Positions 17,017 through 25,792 of a DNA stretch of 64,000 bases are shown here, in pieces. Position numbers and translations under genes: made by a program. Position 1 is the first letter of the stretch; every line of letters begins with the position of its first letter. The DNA lies in NCBI GenBank assembly GCA_002256485.1, contig NNSG01000005.1, positions 110,765 through 174,764 of the forward strand. The letters run 5' to 3'. The notes under the pieces were generated by a model. It saw nothing but the letters and a program-made list of their open reading frames with translations. It had not been told where the DNA came from and searched no databases. The stretch is from Fidelibacterota bacterium 408169 (lineage in GTDB: Bacteria > Fidelibacterota > Marinisomatia > Marinisomatales > TCS55).

Positions 17017-18768
17017 TTATTTAATGAATAAACATTTTTTTGTATAAACAAACATCGCGGATTTGAATTGTACAAAATAAATACCGCTGGGGAGTTTGTT
17101 GGCATTCCAAATGATTTTATGCATTCCTCCTTGCAATTTTTTATTGACTAACGTTTCAACTAGCCCGCCTTGTACATTATATATTTTCAGCTGTGTTACG
17201 TATTCCGCCGACACATTTATCTGAACCGTTGTGGTGGGATTAAAAGGGTTCGGATAAATATTTATAATACCGAATTCGGTCGGAATTATTTCTTCCTGTA
17301 AATTTAAAGGAAAAGCATTTCCTGTTCCTTTTGTTAGTAAATATCGCTGATTTATTTCAGGACTATTAAAAGATTCTCTCTCACCATTTGGCCAATGAAC
17401 AACCACTGAGTCAATATCATTTTCATTTCCTAAACCAAAATGTTGCCTGAATGTATTTTGTGAACAATATCCATTCCCAGCGGCCACTTGACTGAATTGT
17501 GATCCCGATGGTGTATAAAGAAAAATTTTCGCACCAATCGCGAACGGATCTCCCTCGTTTGATTGGAGTGAAAACTGTATCCGATTATTTGATTCAGAAT
17601 CATTTCTATATAAAAGAACTGATCCGTCTAAATAGGAATGTCCGGCGGCAACAATGTCAAGATCGCCATCGTTGTCAAGATCCCCATAGGCACAGCCAAT
17701 ACCATTATTATAACTCTGTAAACCGGCAGCTTCGCTCAAATCTTCAAATGTTCCATTGCTCAAATTGCGAAAAAAGGAATTAGGAACATTGCCAAAGCCG
17801 GATTGATTATTGTTGAAAATATCTAACCAGCCATCATTGTCTGCATCAAAGAAAAATGTTCCCCAAGCCATGCTGCCGGGGATATCTTCAACTCCAGCTG
17901 AATCTGCAACATCATAAAAATATCCCTGAGGTGAATTCTGCAGCAATGAATTCTCATACAGATTCGAGGTATACACATCCTGCATTCCGTCCCGGTTATA
18001 ATCTCCGAATGCCGCACCCATACCCATAACAGGCAAATTAACACCTGCTGAAACGGATATATCCGTAAATGAACCGCTTTCTTCTTTCCGAAAAAGAATA
18101 TTACCCCTGTTATTATCTTGAGTGATAAATAAATCATCGTCCCCGTCATTGTCATAATCGAAAAACCCAAGACCCATGACGAGACCGCCGCTTTGAGGGC
18201 CGTCTGCATTTATACTCGAGGCAATGTCTACAAACGTCCCATCTCCATTATTCTTAAAAAAATAATTGGACTCTGTAAGTCTGCCAACATACAAGTCTAT
18301 CCATCCATCATTATTTACATCATTCCATGCTCCACCCTGTAATCCACCGCCGGTTACAATTCCCGACAGAACCGTCACATCGCTGAATGTCCCATCTCCA
18401 TTGTTTCTGTATAAAAAGCTGTTACCGGTCATAGCGCCGATGAATAAATCAAGATACCCATCATTATTGTAATCAGCCGCCAGAGGAAGCCTGGATTCGG
18501 AGGATGTTGTTATTCCTACCCCAAAGGAAACTTCTTCAAATTCCATATTACCAAGATTGTGAAACAATAAATTAGAGCCATTATTTCGATCGCATATAAA
18601 TACGTCTTCCAATCCATCATTATCGTAATCAAAAATACAAACACCTTCTCCTGAAATATTAACAGTCATTCCTCCATCATCAGATACATTTGTAAACTGA
18701 ATTTGCCCTTTTGAAATTGTAAGAAAGGTATAAAATACTAGTCTGAAATAATGCTTCATTTTCACCAT
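17017..18768 (-). CDS. secreted VCBS/FG-GAP repeat protein with ASPIC/UnbV and sorting domains
   Basis: 583 aa with a signal peptide (about 1-21). About seven FG-GAP/VCBS calcium-loop repeats are visible (DYDNDGLEDVFI, DYNNDGYLDLFIG, DVNNDGWIDLYVG, DYDNDGDDDLFI, DYNRDGMQDVYT, DADNDGWLDIFN, DLDNDGDLDIVA), forming a probable beta-propeller over about 25-375. An ASPIC/UnbV domain follows (about 410-475: AIGAKIFLYTPSG, FGLGNENDIDSVVVHWPNG). The end is a type IX-type sorting domain (NIYPNPFNPTTTVQINV ... LPSGIYFVQFKS). Probably exported and surface-bound; ligand unknown. Confidence 0.88.
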   Translation of the reverse strand: MVKMKHYFRLVFYTFLTISKGQIQFTNVSDDGGMTVNISGEGVCIFDYDNDGLEDVFICDRNNGSNLLFHNLGNMEFEEVSFGVGITTSSESRLPLAADYNNDGYLDLFIGAMTGNSFLYRNNGDGTFSDVTVLSGIVTGGGLQGGAWNDVNNDGWIDLYVGRLTESNYFFKNNGDGTFVDIASSINADGPQSGGLVMGLGFFDYDNDGDDDLFITQDNNRGNILFRKEESGSFTDISVSAGVNLPVMGMGAAFGDYNRDGMQDVYTSNLYENSLLQNSPQGYFYDVADSAGVEDIPGSMAWGTFFFDADNDGWLDIFNNNQSGFGNVPNSFFRNLSNGTFEDLSEAAGLQSYNNGIGCAYGDLDNDGDLDIVAAGHSYLDGSVLLYRNDSESNNRIQFSLQSNEGDPFAIGAKIFLYTPSGSQFSQVAAGNGYCSQNTFRQHFGLGNENDIDSVVVHWPNGERESFNSPEINQRYLLTKGTGNAFPLNLQEEIIPTEFGIINIYPNPFNPTTTVQINVSAEYVTQLKIYNVQGGLVETLVNKKLQGGMHKIIWNANKLPSGIYFVQFKSAMFVYTKKCLFIK

Positions 18769-18874
18769 TAAAATTACAACTTAATATTCGAATATTTTAG
18801 GGTTTGAGTATAGTTTAAAAGAGAGGTCTTTTGTAAATTTGAGAATGAATTTTCTCGTCAGAAAATCATATAAA

Positions 18875-19336
18875 ATGAATATATTTAAAATAATAGCAAT
18901 CGTTGGTATTTTTTGCGCATTTGTCAATGGAAACGACTTCACTAAACAACGTGTTATTACTGTTGAAAAGGATACAATTACACTCAATAGTATCATGCAA
19001 AATTCACAACCCAAGATGTTATATTTCTGGGCAACATGGTGCCATGTTTGCGCAAAAGAAACACCCAAAATGTTAAAATTATCAGATGAATTCCCCAAGG
19101 TTCAGTTTATACCTGTTGCGTATACTGAATCTCCGGTAAAAATGAAATCATTTATTCAGAAAATGAAATACAAACTAAATACTTACATTGATTTTACAGG
19201 TGATGTATTTAATGAATTTGCTGTAAAAGCCACACCTACAGTTGTTATACTTGATCATAACAATCATGTTGTTTTTAATGGATATAAATCCACTCGTACA
19301 TATAAAAAATTACTAAACAAACTTATTGAAAAATGA
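18875..19336 (+). CDS. periplasmic thioredoxin-like (TlpA/thioredoxin fold) protein
   Basis: About 154 aa from the ATG at 18875, chosen because it begins a clean signal peptide (MNIFKIIAIVGIFCAFVNG); a TTG at 18839 would add 12 residues. The thioredoxin core is clear: KMLYFWATWCHVCAKETPKM with CxxC (WCHVC) and the cis-proline region VKATPTVVILD. It is a candidate thiol-disulphide reductase outside the cytoplasm. Its last codons overlap the start of the next gene, the outer-membrane protein with the in-frame UGA. A thiol reductant encoded next to a candidate selenoprotein is suggestive of a shared redox role. Confidence 0.85.
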   Translation: MNIFKIIAIVGIFCAFVNGNDFTKQRVITVEKDTITLNSIMQNSQPKMLYFWATWCHVCAKETPKMLKLSDEFPKVQFIPVAYTESPVKMKSFIQKMKYKLNTYIDFTGDVFNEFAVKATPTVVILDHNNHVVFNGYKSTRTYKKLLNKLIEK

Positions 19337-20295
19337 AGTATTACCGATTTTCAATAATTACATATTTTATTATTATTCTTTCATCTGCATCATACGCCCA
19401 AGGTGGAATCAGCTGAAGGAGGCCAATTCTCCCGGGCGGGAGTTTATTAAAATACAGTTCTACCCAAGAAGGTCAGCTCTCAATTGGATTTGCCTATGAA
19501 CATGAATATTTATCTTCGCCTATATACGGTACACAACCTATCCCAAACTACAATAAAGAGCGTACGGATAACAGCACAACTACATTGATCCTCAATGCAG
19601 GTATTTTTCCCAATGTTTCATTTTCTGCATTTATTCCATATCGATATATATTAAATGAAAAAGTACTATTCCGAGGGCAAAATGATAATCAATATGAGGG
19701 TGGTCTTTATTCCCGCGAAGCATACGGTATAGGTGACATTATTCTGCAAATGAGTTATCAGCTTAATCCATTAAAGGGTCATTTTCCAGTTCTTATTGGG
19801 GCAGGTGTTAAACTGGCAAATGGAAAAATCAATGCCGTTGATAAATACGATAACCGTATTTCAGATAATTTACAAGTTGGATCAGGGAGTGTTGATCCTG
19901 TGTTTTCTCTTTATACTAATGAACCTATTGGTTCATTTATGTTTTCAACCGGTGCTTTTACTCGAATATCATCCAGGGAAAATATTTATGGATATAAGTA
20001 TGGGAACGAACTCCATGCATTGACTAATCTGGATTATATAGAATCAGATTTATTTTTTGGAGGTGTTCAATTATATTATCTTCTCACTACTCGAGACACA
20101 TACCAATATGGGAAAATAGCTAGAGACCGGGGAGGAAAAAGTGTTTTCTTCAGCGCTAAAATGGGATCAAAAATTACCGATGATTTTGATTTGGAAATTA
20201 TTTTTCAAAAGCCCGTTCATCAAGACTTGAATGAAAGTCAGCTCACCTCTTCTTATTCTATTCAAATTGGAACACTTTATAGGTTTACACTTTAA
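19333..20295 (+). CDS. outer-membrane beta-barrel protein with in-frame UGA at codon 28 (candidate selenoprotein, else nonsense allele)
   Basis: Reading from the ATG at 19333 gives a signal peptide ending SASYAQ, then GGIS, then TGA (19414-19416), then RRPILPGGSLLKYSSTQEG, and the same frame continues without another stop to 20295 (321 codons including UGA and the stop). The C-terminal two-thirds alternate strands and end in FTL, as in a small barrel. Related secreted barrels of FCB bacteria often have cysteines just after the signal cleavage point, which is where the UGA lies (family statement from memory, not searched). A hairpin with a G-start loop follows at the SECIS distance. The reading frame after UGA is intact, which argues against an old pseudogene. 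A start after the UGA would lose the signal peptide. Overlaps both neighbours by 1-4 nt. Confidence 0.6.
19414..19442 (+). promoter_or_regulatory. candidate bacterial SECIS element after UGA
   Basis: UGA at 19414-19416 is followed after 12 nt by CTCCC, loop GGGC, GGGAG (19429-19442). The loop starts 17 nt after UGA and its first base is G. Bacterial SECIS elements usually have the apical loop about 16-37 nt from UGA with a G in the first two loop positions, so the fit is good. An AGGAGG just after UGA could pair with CTCC and compete with this hairpin, or act as an internal ribosome-binding sequence. Confidence 0.5.
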
Positions 20296-21344
20296 TGAAT
20301 AAATTGATTCCTATAATTTTTCTTCTTTCAGTTTCCTGTTCGTTGTACGAAGATAATGAACAACCCGACATATATTTTGAAATTCATGATTTTGATATTC
20401 TGGAATTGGGGAAAACTGTTTCTGACATGATTGTTGGGACTAATGAATCGTATTTGTATTTAAGTGATTTTAATAATAATTCACTTTTGAAAGTGAATAT
20501 ACAGGGTGAGATGGAATTAATCGATGAGCTTATTCTAGGTTCCCACCCTATTTCGATGGACATATCTCCCGATAAATCGAAACTTGCTGTTGCGATGGAA
20601 GGAGAAAGTAAAGTTTATATTGTTTCTTTATCAGATTTTTCGATCTCATACAGTTTTTCTGTATCTTTGATGAATATGAATGACATCGTTTATTTAAATA
20701 ACCAGCGTCTGCTGATTTCATCAAAAACCGATCCTACCGTGATTGCTTACGATTTAAACACGAATACAGAAACAAGCCAATCTATCTTGAATGGCGAACT
20801 TGTTGTTAATAGTACCGATAGTATTGCCTACGTGGCATCTTCTTCATCTATAAAAAAATATGATGTATCGAATAATCAGGCTTCTTTAGAACCTTATGTT
20901 GCAGATCCATTTGGTTTTTATGCCAAGATAAATCATTTTATTATAAGCCCTGATAAAAACACATTATTTTTATGTTTATCCAACCCTGATGATCATACAG
21001 GTATTAAAAGTGTTTATGCTTATGATGCTAAAACATTAACCTTTTCTGGCCAATACAAAGTGAATTCATCAGGAATGGGTGTAGCTGTTAGTAATAATAA
21101 CCGAATTTTTATTGCACCAACTGATGCTGACGAGAATGGTGTTTTTGTTGTTGAATTTGATGCTCAAACTAAATTGGAATCAAATTATTATTTAGTAGCA
21201 GGCAACCTGAAGGAACGCTGTATAGCTGTAGATCAGAATGCTGAATATTTCTATGTACTGGTAAATTCGCCAGGTGATAATAATTCATTTGAGCCGTATA
21301 ATAGTTTTTCATTCGATCTTCAGCGAGTACACATTTACGATTGA
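20295..21344 (+). CDS. beta-propeller lipoprotein (YncE/YVTN-like)
   Basis: 349 aa. The start MNKLIPIIFLLSVSC is a lipoprotein signal with Cys15. The body consists of repeats of the PISMDISPDKSKLAVAMEGESKVYIVSL type (about residues 35-345), as in seven-bladed YVTN/YncE-like propellers. No catalytic residues are recognised. The ATG overlaps the stop of the candidate selenoprotein (TAATG), and the next gene overlaps its stop, so it belongs to the thioredoxin-barrel-propeller-esterase operon. It may be a periplasmic partner of the barrel; function unknown. Confidence 0.72.
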   Translation: MNKLIPIIFLLSVSCSLYEDNEQPDIYFEIHDFDILELGKTVSDMIVGTNESYLYLSDFNNNSLLKVNIQGEMELIDELILGSHPISMDISPDKSKLAVAMEGESKVYIVSLSDFSISYSFSVSLMNMNDIVYLNNQRLLISSKTDPTVIAYDLNTNTETSQSILNGELVVNSTDSIAYVASSSSIKKYDVSNNQASLEPYVADPFGFYAKINHFIISPDKNTLFLCLSNPDDHTGIKSVYAYDAKTLTFSGQYKVNSSGMGVAVSNNNRIFIAPTDADENGVFVVEFDAQTKLESNYYLVAGNLKERCIAVDQNAEYFYVLVNSPGDNNSFEPYNSFSFDLQRVHIYD

Positions 21345-22468
21345 TGTCTAAAGCCTTTTTCTATTGGCTGATATTTTCTTCGTATTCTTTCGGGCAAATT
21401 CAACAAATAACATTTTTGGTGTCTGTTCCAGATTCCACTGACGATGTATATCTTATTGGTAGCCATAAAAAACTTGGCAATTGGAATCATTCTAATGCGG
21501 TGAAATTGAAATCAGTAAATGATACATTATTTACAACCACTGTCATCTTTCCAACGAATAAAAACATTGAATTTAAATTCACTCGAGGCGATTGGGAGAA
21601 AGAAGCATTAAATGAAAATTTATCAATACCTCCAAATCATACAATTAAAGTTGAAAATCAGGATACAATTTATTATGTGATTTCTTCATGGAAAGATTGG
21701 CGTTCATTCCCAATGGAGCAAATAACCGGAAACATGATTATTCATAAAAACGTGTATTCGCCCCAATTGGATAACAAGAGAACAGTTCTGGTTTGGCTGC
21801 CGCCTTCGTATAACAATAACCCATCAAAAAGATATCCTGTTTTATATCTTCATGACGGACAAAATGTATTCACATCGGATTTTTCCTTATCTGGTAAAGA
21901 ATGGCGATTGGATGAAACTGTTACAGCTTTAATAGCAGACCAAAAGATTGAAGAAATTATCATGGTGGCAGTATATCATGGTGAAAATAGAACAGCAGAA
22001 TATAGTCCAAAACATAATGGAAATGACTATGCAGATTTTTTAGTCAGTACTATTAAACCATGGATTGATAAACAATATAGAACTAAACCAACTAGAGAAA
22101 ACACTGCTGTGCTTGGTTCATCCATGGGTGGTATTATTTCATTTCATTTGGGATGGGAGTATAGTAATGTTTTTTCAATGGCAGGATGTCTTTCACCGGC
22201 ATTTTTAGTAGACAGAAGCGAAATTGTAAAACGTGTAAAAAATTCGAAATATATACCTGATTTCAAATTTACAATTCAAAATGGGACAGAAGAATTGGAA
22301 GCCCAATTCCAGCCTTCCATTAATAAAATGATCAAGTACTTAACTAAAAAAGGATATAATAAGGGTTCAGATTATTTATATCGTATTTATGATGGGGCCT
22401 ATCATACCGAAAGCGCCTGGGCGGATCAAGTTAATGAAACATTACTATTTTTCTTTGGACTAAACTGA
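21344..22468 (+). CDS. secreted esterase with N-terminal CBM20-like domain
   Basis: 374 aa from the ATG at 21344 (a TTG lies 3 nt earlier). Signal peptide (about 1-17). A CBM20-like starch-binding domain covers about 20-120 (ITFLVSVPDSTDDVYLIGSHKKLGNWN ... NIEFKFTRGDWEKEA). An esterase-D/Fes-type alpha/beta-hydrolase follows: VLVWLPPSYN, RYPVLYLHDGQNVF, nucleophile Ser in LGSSMGGIISF, and a likely catalytic His in GAYHTESAW. It would deacylate a glycan-linked or siderophore-like ester in the periplasm. Last gene of the operon that holds the UGA-containing barrel gene; it converges 4 nt from the mutase gene. Confidence 0.8.
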   Translation: MSKAFFYWLIFSSYSFGQIQQITFLVSVPDSTDDVYLIGSHKKLGNWNHSNAVKLKSVNDTLFTTTVIFPTNKNIEFKFTRGDWEKEALNENLSIPPNHTIKVENQDTIYYVISSWKDWRSFPMEQITGNMIIHKNVYSPQLDNKRTVLVWLPPSYNNNPSKRYPVLYLHDGQNVFTSDFSLSGKEWRLDETVTALIADQKIEEIIMVAVYHGENRTAEYSPKHNGNDYADFLVSTIKPWIDKQYRTKPTRENTAVLGSSMGGIISFHLGWEYSNVFSMAGCLSPAFLVDRSEIVKRVKNSKYIPDFKFTIQNGTEELEAQFQPSINKMIKYLTKKGYNKGSDYLYRIYDGAYHTESAWADQVNETLLFFFGLN

Positions 22469-22472
22469 AAAA

Positions 22473-23804
22473 CTAGACCTTAGAACGAACCTGATCCACC
22501 AATTCCTGGGCATCAGCTTTTGTTGGGCCTTCTGCATAAATTCTCATAATAGGTTCTGTATTGGATGAACGTAAATGGATCCAGCGATCTGACCACGTAA
22601 ATTTGACTCCATCAATTTCATTGATATTCGCATCGGAAAAAATAGAACGTGCTTTATTGAAAACAGCTTCTTTATCAATTCCATCTAACTCAACTCTGTC
22701 TTTCACAATTGAAAATTGGGGTAGATTATCATATATAGTGCTGATGGATTCGTTTGTCATAGCCATGCGGTGTAAAATCATTGTAGCCGCTACAAGAGAA
22801 TCCCGACCAAGGTGCGCTTCTTTCAAAATGACTCCACCGTTACCTTCGCCACCAAGGCTTGAGTTTAATTCCAGCATTTTCTGAACTACATTAATTTCGC
22901 CAACTGCTGATCGTTGAACTGTTGAACCATATCGTTCAGCAAGCTTTTCCAAAGCCAGTGTTGTTGATAAATTTGTTACAATGATTTCTTGTTTACCCAC
23001 GGTTTGTAAATATCCATCTGCTGCCATGACCAACGTGTATTCATCACTCGCAGGGCGACCATCTTCTAAAATGACTGCTAACCTGTCCCCATCGGGATCT
23101 GATGCAAAACCGATGTCCGCATTATTTTCAACAACTGTCGCACTCAAATCAACCAGATTTTCCGGAAGTGGTTCCGGTGGCCGGGTAAAATTCCCATTAT
23201 CTTCACAGTAGATTTTTATCACATCGCATCCCAGTGATTCTAACATATATGGAAGCGCTTCAAACGCAGCACCATTTACTGCATCTACAACAACTTTGAA
23301 TTTCCGTTTACGAATGTTATTTTGCTTGATACACGATAAATTTGCCACCTTTATAACATGTTTTTGAATAGCATTTACATCTGGAATATGTAATCCCGGC
23401 TCTTGATTAAAACCAGGTAGATCACCATCAACAATCGAAAATAATTGTTCGCATTCTTCCGGATATAAAAATGTACCATCTTTCCGCACAAATTTTAATC
23501 CATTCCATTCAGTCGGATTATGGCTCGCAGTGACAATAATACCTCCTACAGCATCGGTATTTTCCACCATGAACTGTACTGTGGGTGTAGGAACTATATT
23601 CAAATTAATCACATCCCTTCCGGAGGAAATGAGTGCATGAGCAATATCTTCAATAAATCCTTTCCCGGATGGTCGTGTATCCCTGCCCAACATAAACACA
23701 CCTTTAGGCTGCATGGCATGGAAGGCTTTGGCATAACGTGAAACGGATTCAGAAGTAAATTCGGGAGTTGTACCCCGAATGCCGGAAATGCTGCGGATAA
23801 TCAT
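22473..23804 (-). CDS. glmM: phosphoglucosamine mutase / phosphomannomutase family (alpha-D-phosphohexomutase)
   Basis: 443 aa with all four alpha-phosphohexomutase signatures: phosphoserine loop VTASHNPTEWNG, metal loop DPDGDRLA, sugar-specificity loop GEGNGGVI, and phosphate-binding RSSNTEPIMRIYAE. It interconverts hexose-6-phosphate and hexose-1-phosphate, feeding peptidoglycan (GlcN-1-P) or nucleotide-sugar synthesis. The opening SISGIRGTTPEF and length agree with GlmM-type enzymes. The exact sugar (glucosamine, mannose or glucose) cannot be assigned from sequence alone; glmM is the best guess. Confidence 0.85.
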   Translation of the reverse strand: MIIRSISGIRGTTPEFTSESVSRYAKAFHAMQPKGVFMLGRDTRPSGKGFIEDIAHALISSGRDVINLNIVPTPTVQFMVENTDAVGGIIVTASHNPTEWNGLKFVRKDGTFLYPEECEQLFSIVDGDLPGFNQEPGLHIPDVNAIQKHVIKVANLSCIKQNNIRKRKFKVVVDAVNGAAFEALPYMLESLGCDVIKIYCEDNGNFTRPPEPLPENLVDLSATVVENNADIGFASDPDGDRLAVILEDGRPASDEYTLVMAADGYLQTVGKQEIIVTNLSTTLALEKLAERYGSTVQRSAVGEINVVQKMLELNSSLGGEGNGGVILKEAHLGRDSLVAATMILHRMAMTNESISTIYDNLPQFSIVKDRVELDGIDKEAVFNKARSIFSDANINEIDGVKFTWSDRWIHLRSSNTEPIMRIYAEGPTKADAQELVDQVRSKV

Positions 23805-23822
23805 AGTAATCTCAAGTAGGTT

Positions 23823-24518
23823 TTATTTAAATATTGTTGATATATCTATAAAATGTGATTGAACATTCTTGTCAATTTTTACAAATGAAATGATGTTCCC
23901 ATCATGAACCAATGTTTTTCCTTTCGGTAATGTGTCTGTAAGGGTGGGAATGCACCAAATTTTATACAAACCAAACTCCAACCTAAAAGGGTTTTCTAAG
24001 GGTGTTGTTCCCACATAATTTTTATTGATAAAAACCGGAAGTTCTTTAAAATTTGAATTAATGTACAGATAGCCTATTTGCTGCAAACTACTATCTTGGG
24101 CTTCCAATTCATTTTTAGGCGTATTTGATATATCTGCAAACTTGGTAAACGTTTTTTTGTATAATTTTTTCCTTGATTCAAAATCACTTTCAGCGTCAAT
24201 TTTTTTTAACGCATCCACGATAGAATATCCTTCAAATCCATTAACCTTTAATAATGCATTATTTTGCTCTTTTGTCCCTGTATATATATCTAATAATGCA
24301 GAGTTAATTGGGTTCAAAATTGACTTTTCAACGTTATCTTGTGATTGTTTCATAGCAAATAGAAATCCAGAATAATTATTAAATATTAAAATTGAAATTA
24401 CAATTATTTTATAAAATGATTTAAAAAACCTGTTACATAAGATAGAAAATCTCCAGCCTTTAAATTCTTGTTTTTTATCAGAATCGCATCCGGGTGTTGC
24501 ATGTCTAACCCTGGACAT
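23823..24518 (-). CDS. PEGA-domain protein, membrane-anchored or secreted (start uncertain)
   Basis: The reading frame is open from 24590, but that start lies inside the rpsU terminator, so a later ATG is more likely. 24518 keeps the hydrophobic segment KIIVISILIFNNYSGFLFA that would act as signal or anchor; 24533 is also possible. The C-terminal part has a PEGA-like module (LPVFINKNYVGTTPLENPFRLEFGLYKIW), a small beta fold common on bacterial surfaces. The region between start and hydrophobic segment (HATPGCDSDKKQEFKGWRF) looks unlike a normal N-terminus and may be non-coding. Function unknown. Confidence 0.5.
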   Translation of the reverse strand: MSRVRHATPGCDSDKKQEFKGWRFSILCNRFFKSFYKIIVISILIFNNYSGFLFAMKQSQDNVEKSILNPINSALLDIYTGTKEQNNALLKVNGFEGYSIVDALKKIDAESDFESRKKLYKKTFTKFADISNTPKNELEAQDSSLQQIGYLYINSNFKELPVFINKNYVGTTPLENPFRLEFGLYKIWCIPTLTDTLPKGKTLVHDGNIISFVKIDKNVQSHFIDISTIFK

Positions 24519-24576
24519 ATTGCATAAAATCATAGGATAAATTACAGAATTCGAATACAAATATTTATAAAGTAAC

Positions 24577-24615
24577 AAAAAAAGGCTCAAGAAAAATCTC
24601 GAGCCTTTTTTTTTT
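24577..24615. terminator. intrinsic terminator downstream of rpsU
   Basis: Stem GGCTC/GAGCC (24584-24605, with inner AGA/TCT pairs) between a run of A and a run of T. It reads as a terminator for the leftward rpsU transcript and would also stop rightward transcription. Confidence 0.85.
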
Positions 24616-24629
24616 ATTTTGAGTGTGCT

Positions 24630-24827
24630 TTAATATTGAGAAATACGGCGTATTCGAGCCATACGTCGTAGCGCTTTTTTACGGGAAATCCGCTTGGTAT
24701 CACTGGGCTTTTCATAAAAAGCTCTCTTTTTCACATCCCGTAAAATACCAGCACGTTCCCATTTCTTTTTGAAACGGCGTAATGCTTTTTCAAGCGGTTC
24801 GCCATCTCTAACAGTCACTTCGACCAT
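24630..24827 (-). CDS. rpsU: 30S ribosomal protein S21
   Basis: 65 aa, [22 protein letters not shown] at the start, then [20 protein letters not shown] and a basic tail ([13 protein letters not shown]), as in bacterial bS21. The ATG at 24827 is chosen because AAGGAGGTGA lies 9 nt before it; a GTG at 24833 is too close to that sequence. It sits between rpoD and a strong terminator. The rpsU-rpoD linkage is common in bacteria, although here rpoD comes first on the transcript. Confidence 0.95.
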   Translation of the reverse strand: MVEVTVRDGEPLEKALRRFKKKWERAGILRDVKKRAFYEKPSDTKRISRKKALRRMARIRRISQY

Positions 24828-24847
24828 GTACACTCACCTCCTTCTAA

Positions 24848-25702
24848 TTATCCTAAATATGTTCGTAATGTTTTACTTCGTGAACGATGACGCAAACGAC
24901 GAATTGCTTTTTCTTTAATCTGTCGTACACGCTCACGGGTTAAATTGAATTCTTCCCCAATTTCATTCAGCGTTAACGCATAATCGCGCTCTATACCAAA
25001 ATACATTTTAATGACTTGGCGCTCCCGTTCTTTCAATGTATCCAAAGATTGACGAATTTCATCTTTCAATGAATCATTCATCAACGGTTCATCCGGGGAT
25101 GACTGGTTTTCATCCTTAATAACATCGATCAGGGAATTTTTATCGCCATCGCGAAATGGCGCATTCAGCGAATGATGTCGGCGTGAAATACGCATGGCAT
25201 CTATCACTTCATCCGGGGTCATTTCAAGCTGGCGACCGATTTCTTCTTCATTGGGAGATCGTTCAATTTCCGCTTCAAGCTTTTCAGCTGTTTTGGTAAT
25301 TTTACTGATTGTACCTACACGGTTCAACGGCAGTCGCACGATTCGAGAATGTTCTGCCAATGCTTGTAAAATGGATTGACGAATCCACCAAACAGCATAG
25401 GAAATAAATTTAAAACCACGGGTTTCATCAAAACGCCCGGCAGCTTTAATCAGGCCTAAATTACCCTCGTTAATTAAATCTGTCAGGGGTAAGCCTTGAC
25501 CCTGATAATCTTTTGCAACAGATACAACAAAACGTAAATTTGCTTTAACCAACTCCTCTAATGCAATCTGATCATTCTTGTGGATTTTTTGCGCCAACTC
25601 AACTTCCCTGGCCGGTGGAAGGGGTTCATAATTCCCAATTTCTTCCAGATACCGGCTAAGGCTTCTGTTGGATTCGTTGACTGTTCTTGCAGCTTTTGCC
25701 AT
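24848..25702 (-). CDS. rpoD: primary RNA polymerase sigma factor (short sigma-70, FCB type)
   Basis: 284 aa with no long N-terminal region 1.1, as in Bacteroidota-type primary sigma factors. Region 1.2 ([27 protein letters not shown]), region 2 ([30 protein letters not shown] ... [15 protein letters not shown]), region 3 (about 130-210) and region 4 with the [31 protein letters not shown] (about 240-270) are all intact. It directs core polymerase to housekeeping promoters. A TATAAT within an inverted repeat lies upstream (25745-25760) and may be its promoter. rpsU follows 15-20 nt after its stop. Confidence 0.95.
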   Translation of the reverse strand: MAKAARTVNESNRSLSRYLEEIGNYEPLPPAREVELAQKIHKNDQIALEELVKANLRFVVSVAKDYQGQGLPLTDLINEGNLGLIKAAGRFDETRGFKFISYAVWWIRQSILQALAEHSRIVRLPLNRVGTISKITKTAEKLEAEIERSPNEEEIGRQLEMTPDEVIDAMRISRRHHSLNAPFRDGDKNSLIDVIKDENQSSPDEPLMNDSLKDEIRQSLDTLKERERQVIKMYFGIERDYALTLNEIGEEFNLTRERVRQIKEKAIRRLRHRSRSKTLRTYLG

Positions 25703-25744
25703 AGTTTTCCTCTATAAATCGTTTCGAGACAAGTAGGGTAATTT

Positions 25745-25760
25745 ACAGTAATTATACTGT
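25745..25760 (-). promoter_or_regulatory. possible rpoD promoter -10 inside an inverted repeat
   Basis: ACAGTA-ATTA-TACTGT is a perfect inverted repeat; on the minus strand it contains TATAAT about 50 nt before the rpoD start. No clear -35 box is seen at the right distance, so this is a weak call. Confidence 0.35.
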
Positions 25761-25792
25761 TTTCTCAAGACATAGAGTTCAGTTTTTTTAAA

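Noticed and set aside
19417..19428. AGGAGG after the UGA as a ribosome-binding site for a separate downstream protein
   Set aside because: No ATG, GTG or TTG lies 5-10 nt after it, and a later start would lack the signal peptide that an outer-membrane barrel needs. It is kept only as an alternative in the evidence.
24519..24590. Upstream extension of the PEGA protein
   Set aside because: Its first codon lies in the hairpin of the rpsU terminator, and the residues before the hydrophobic segment look non-coding.
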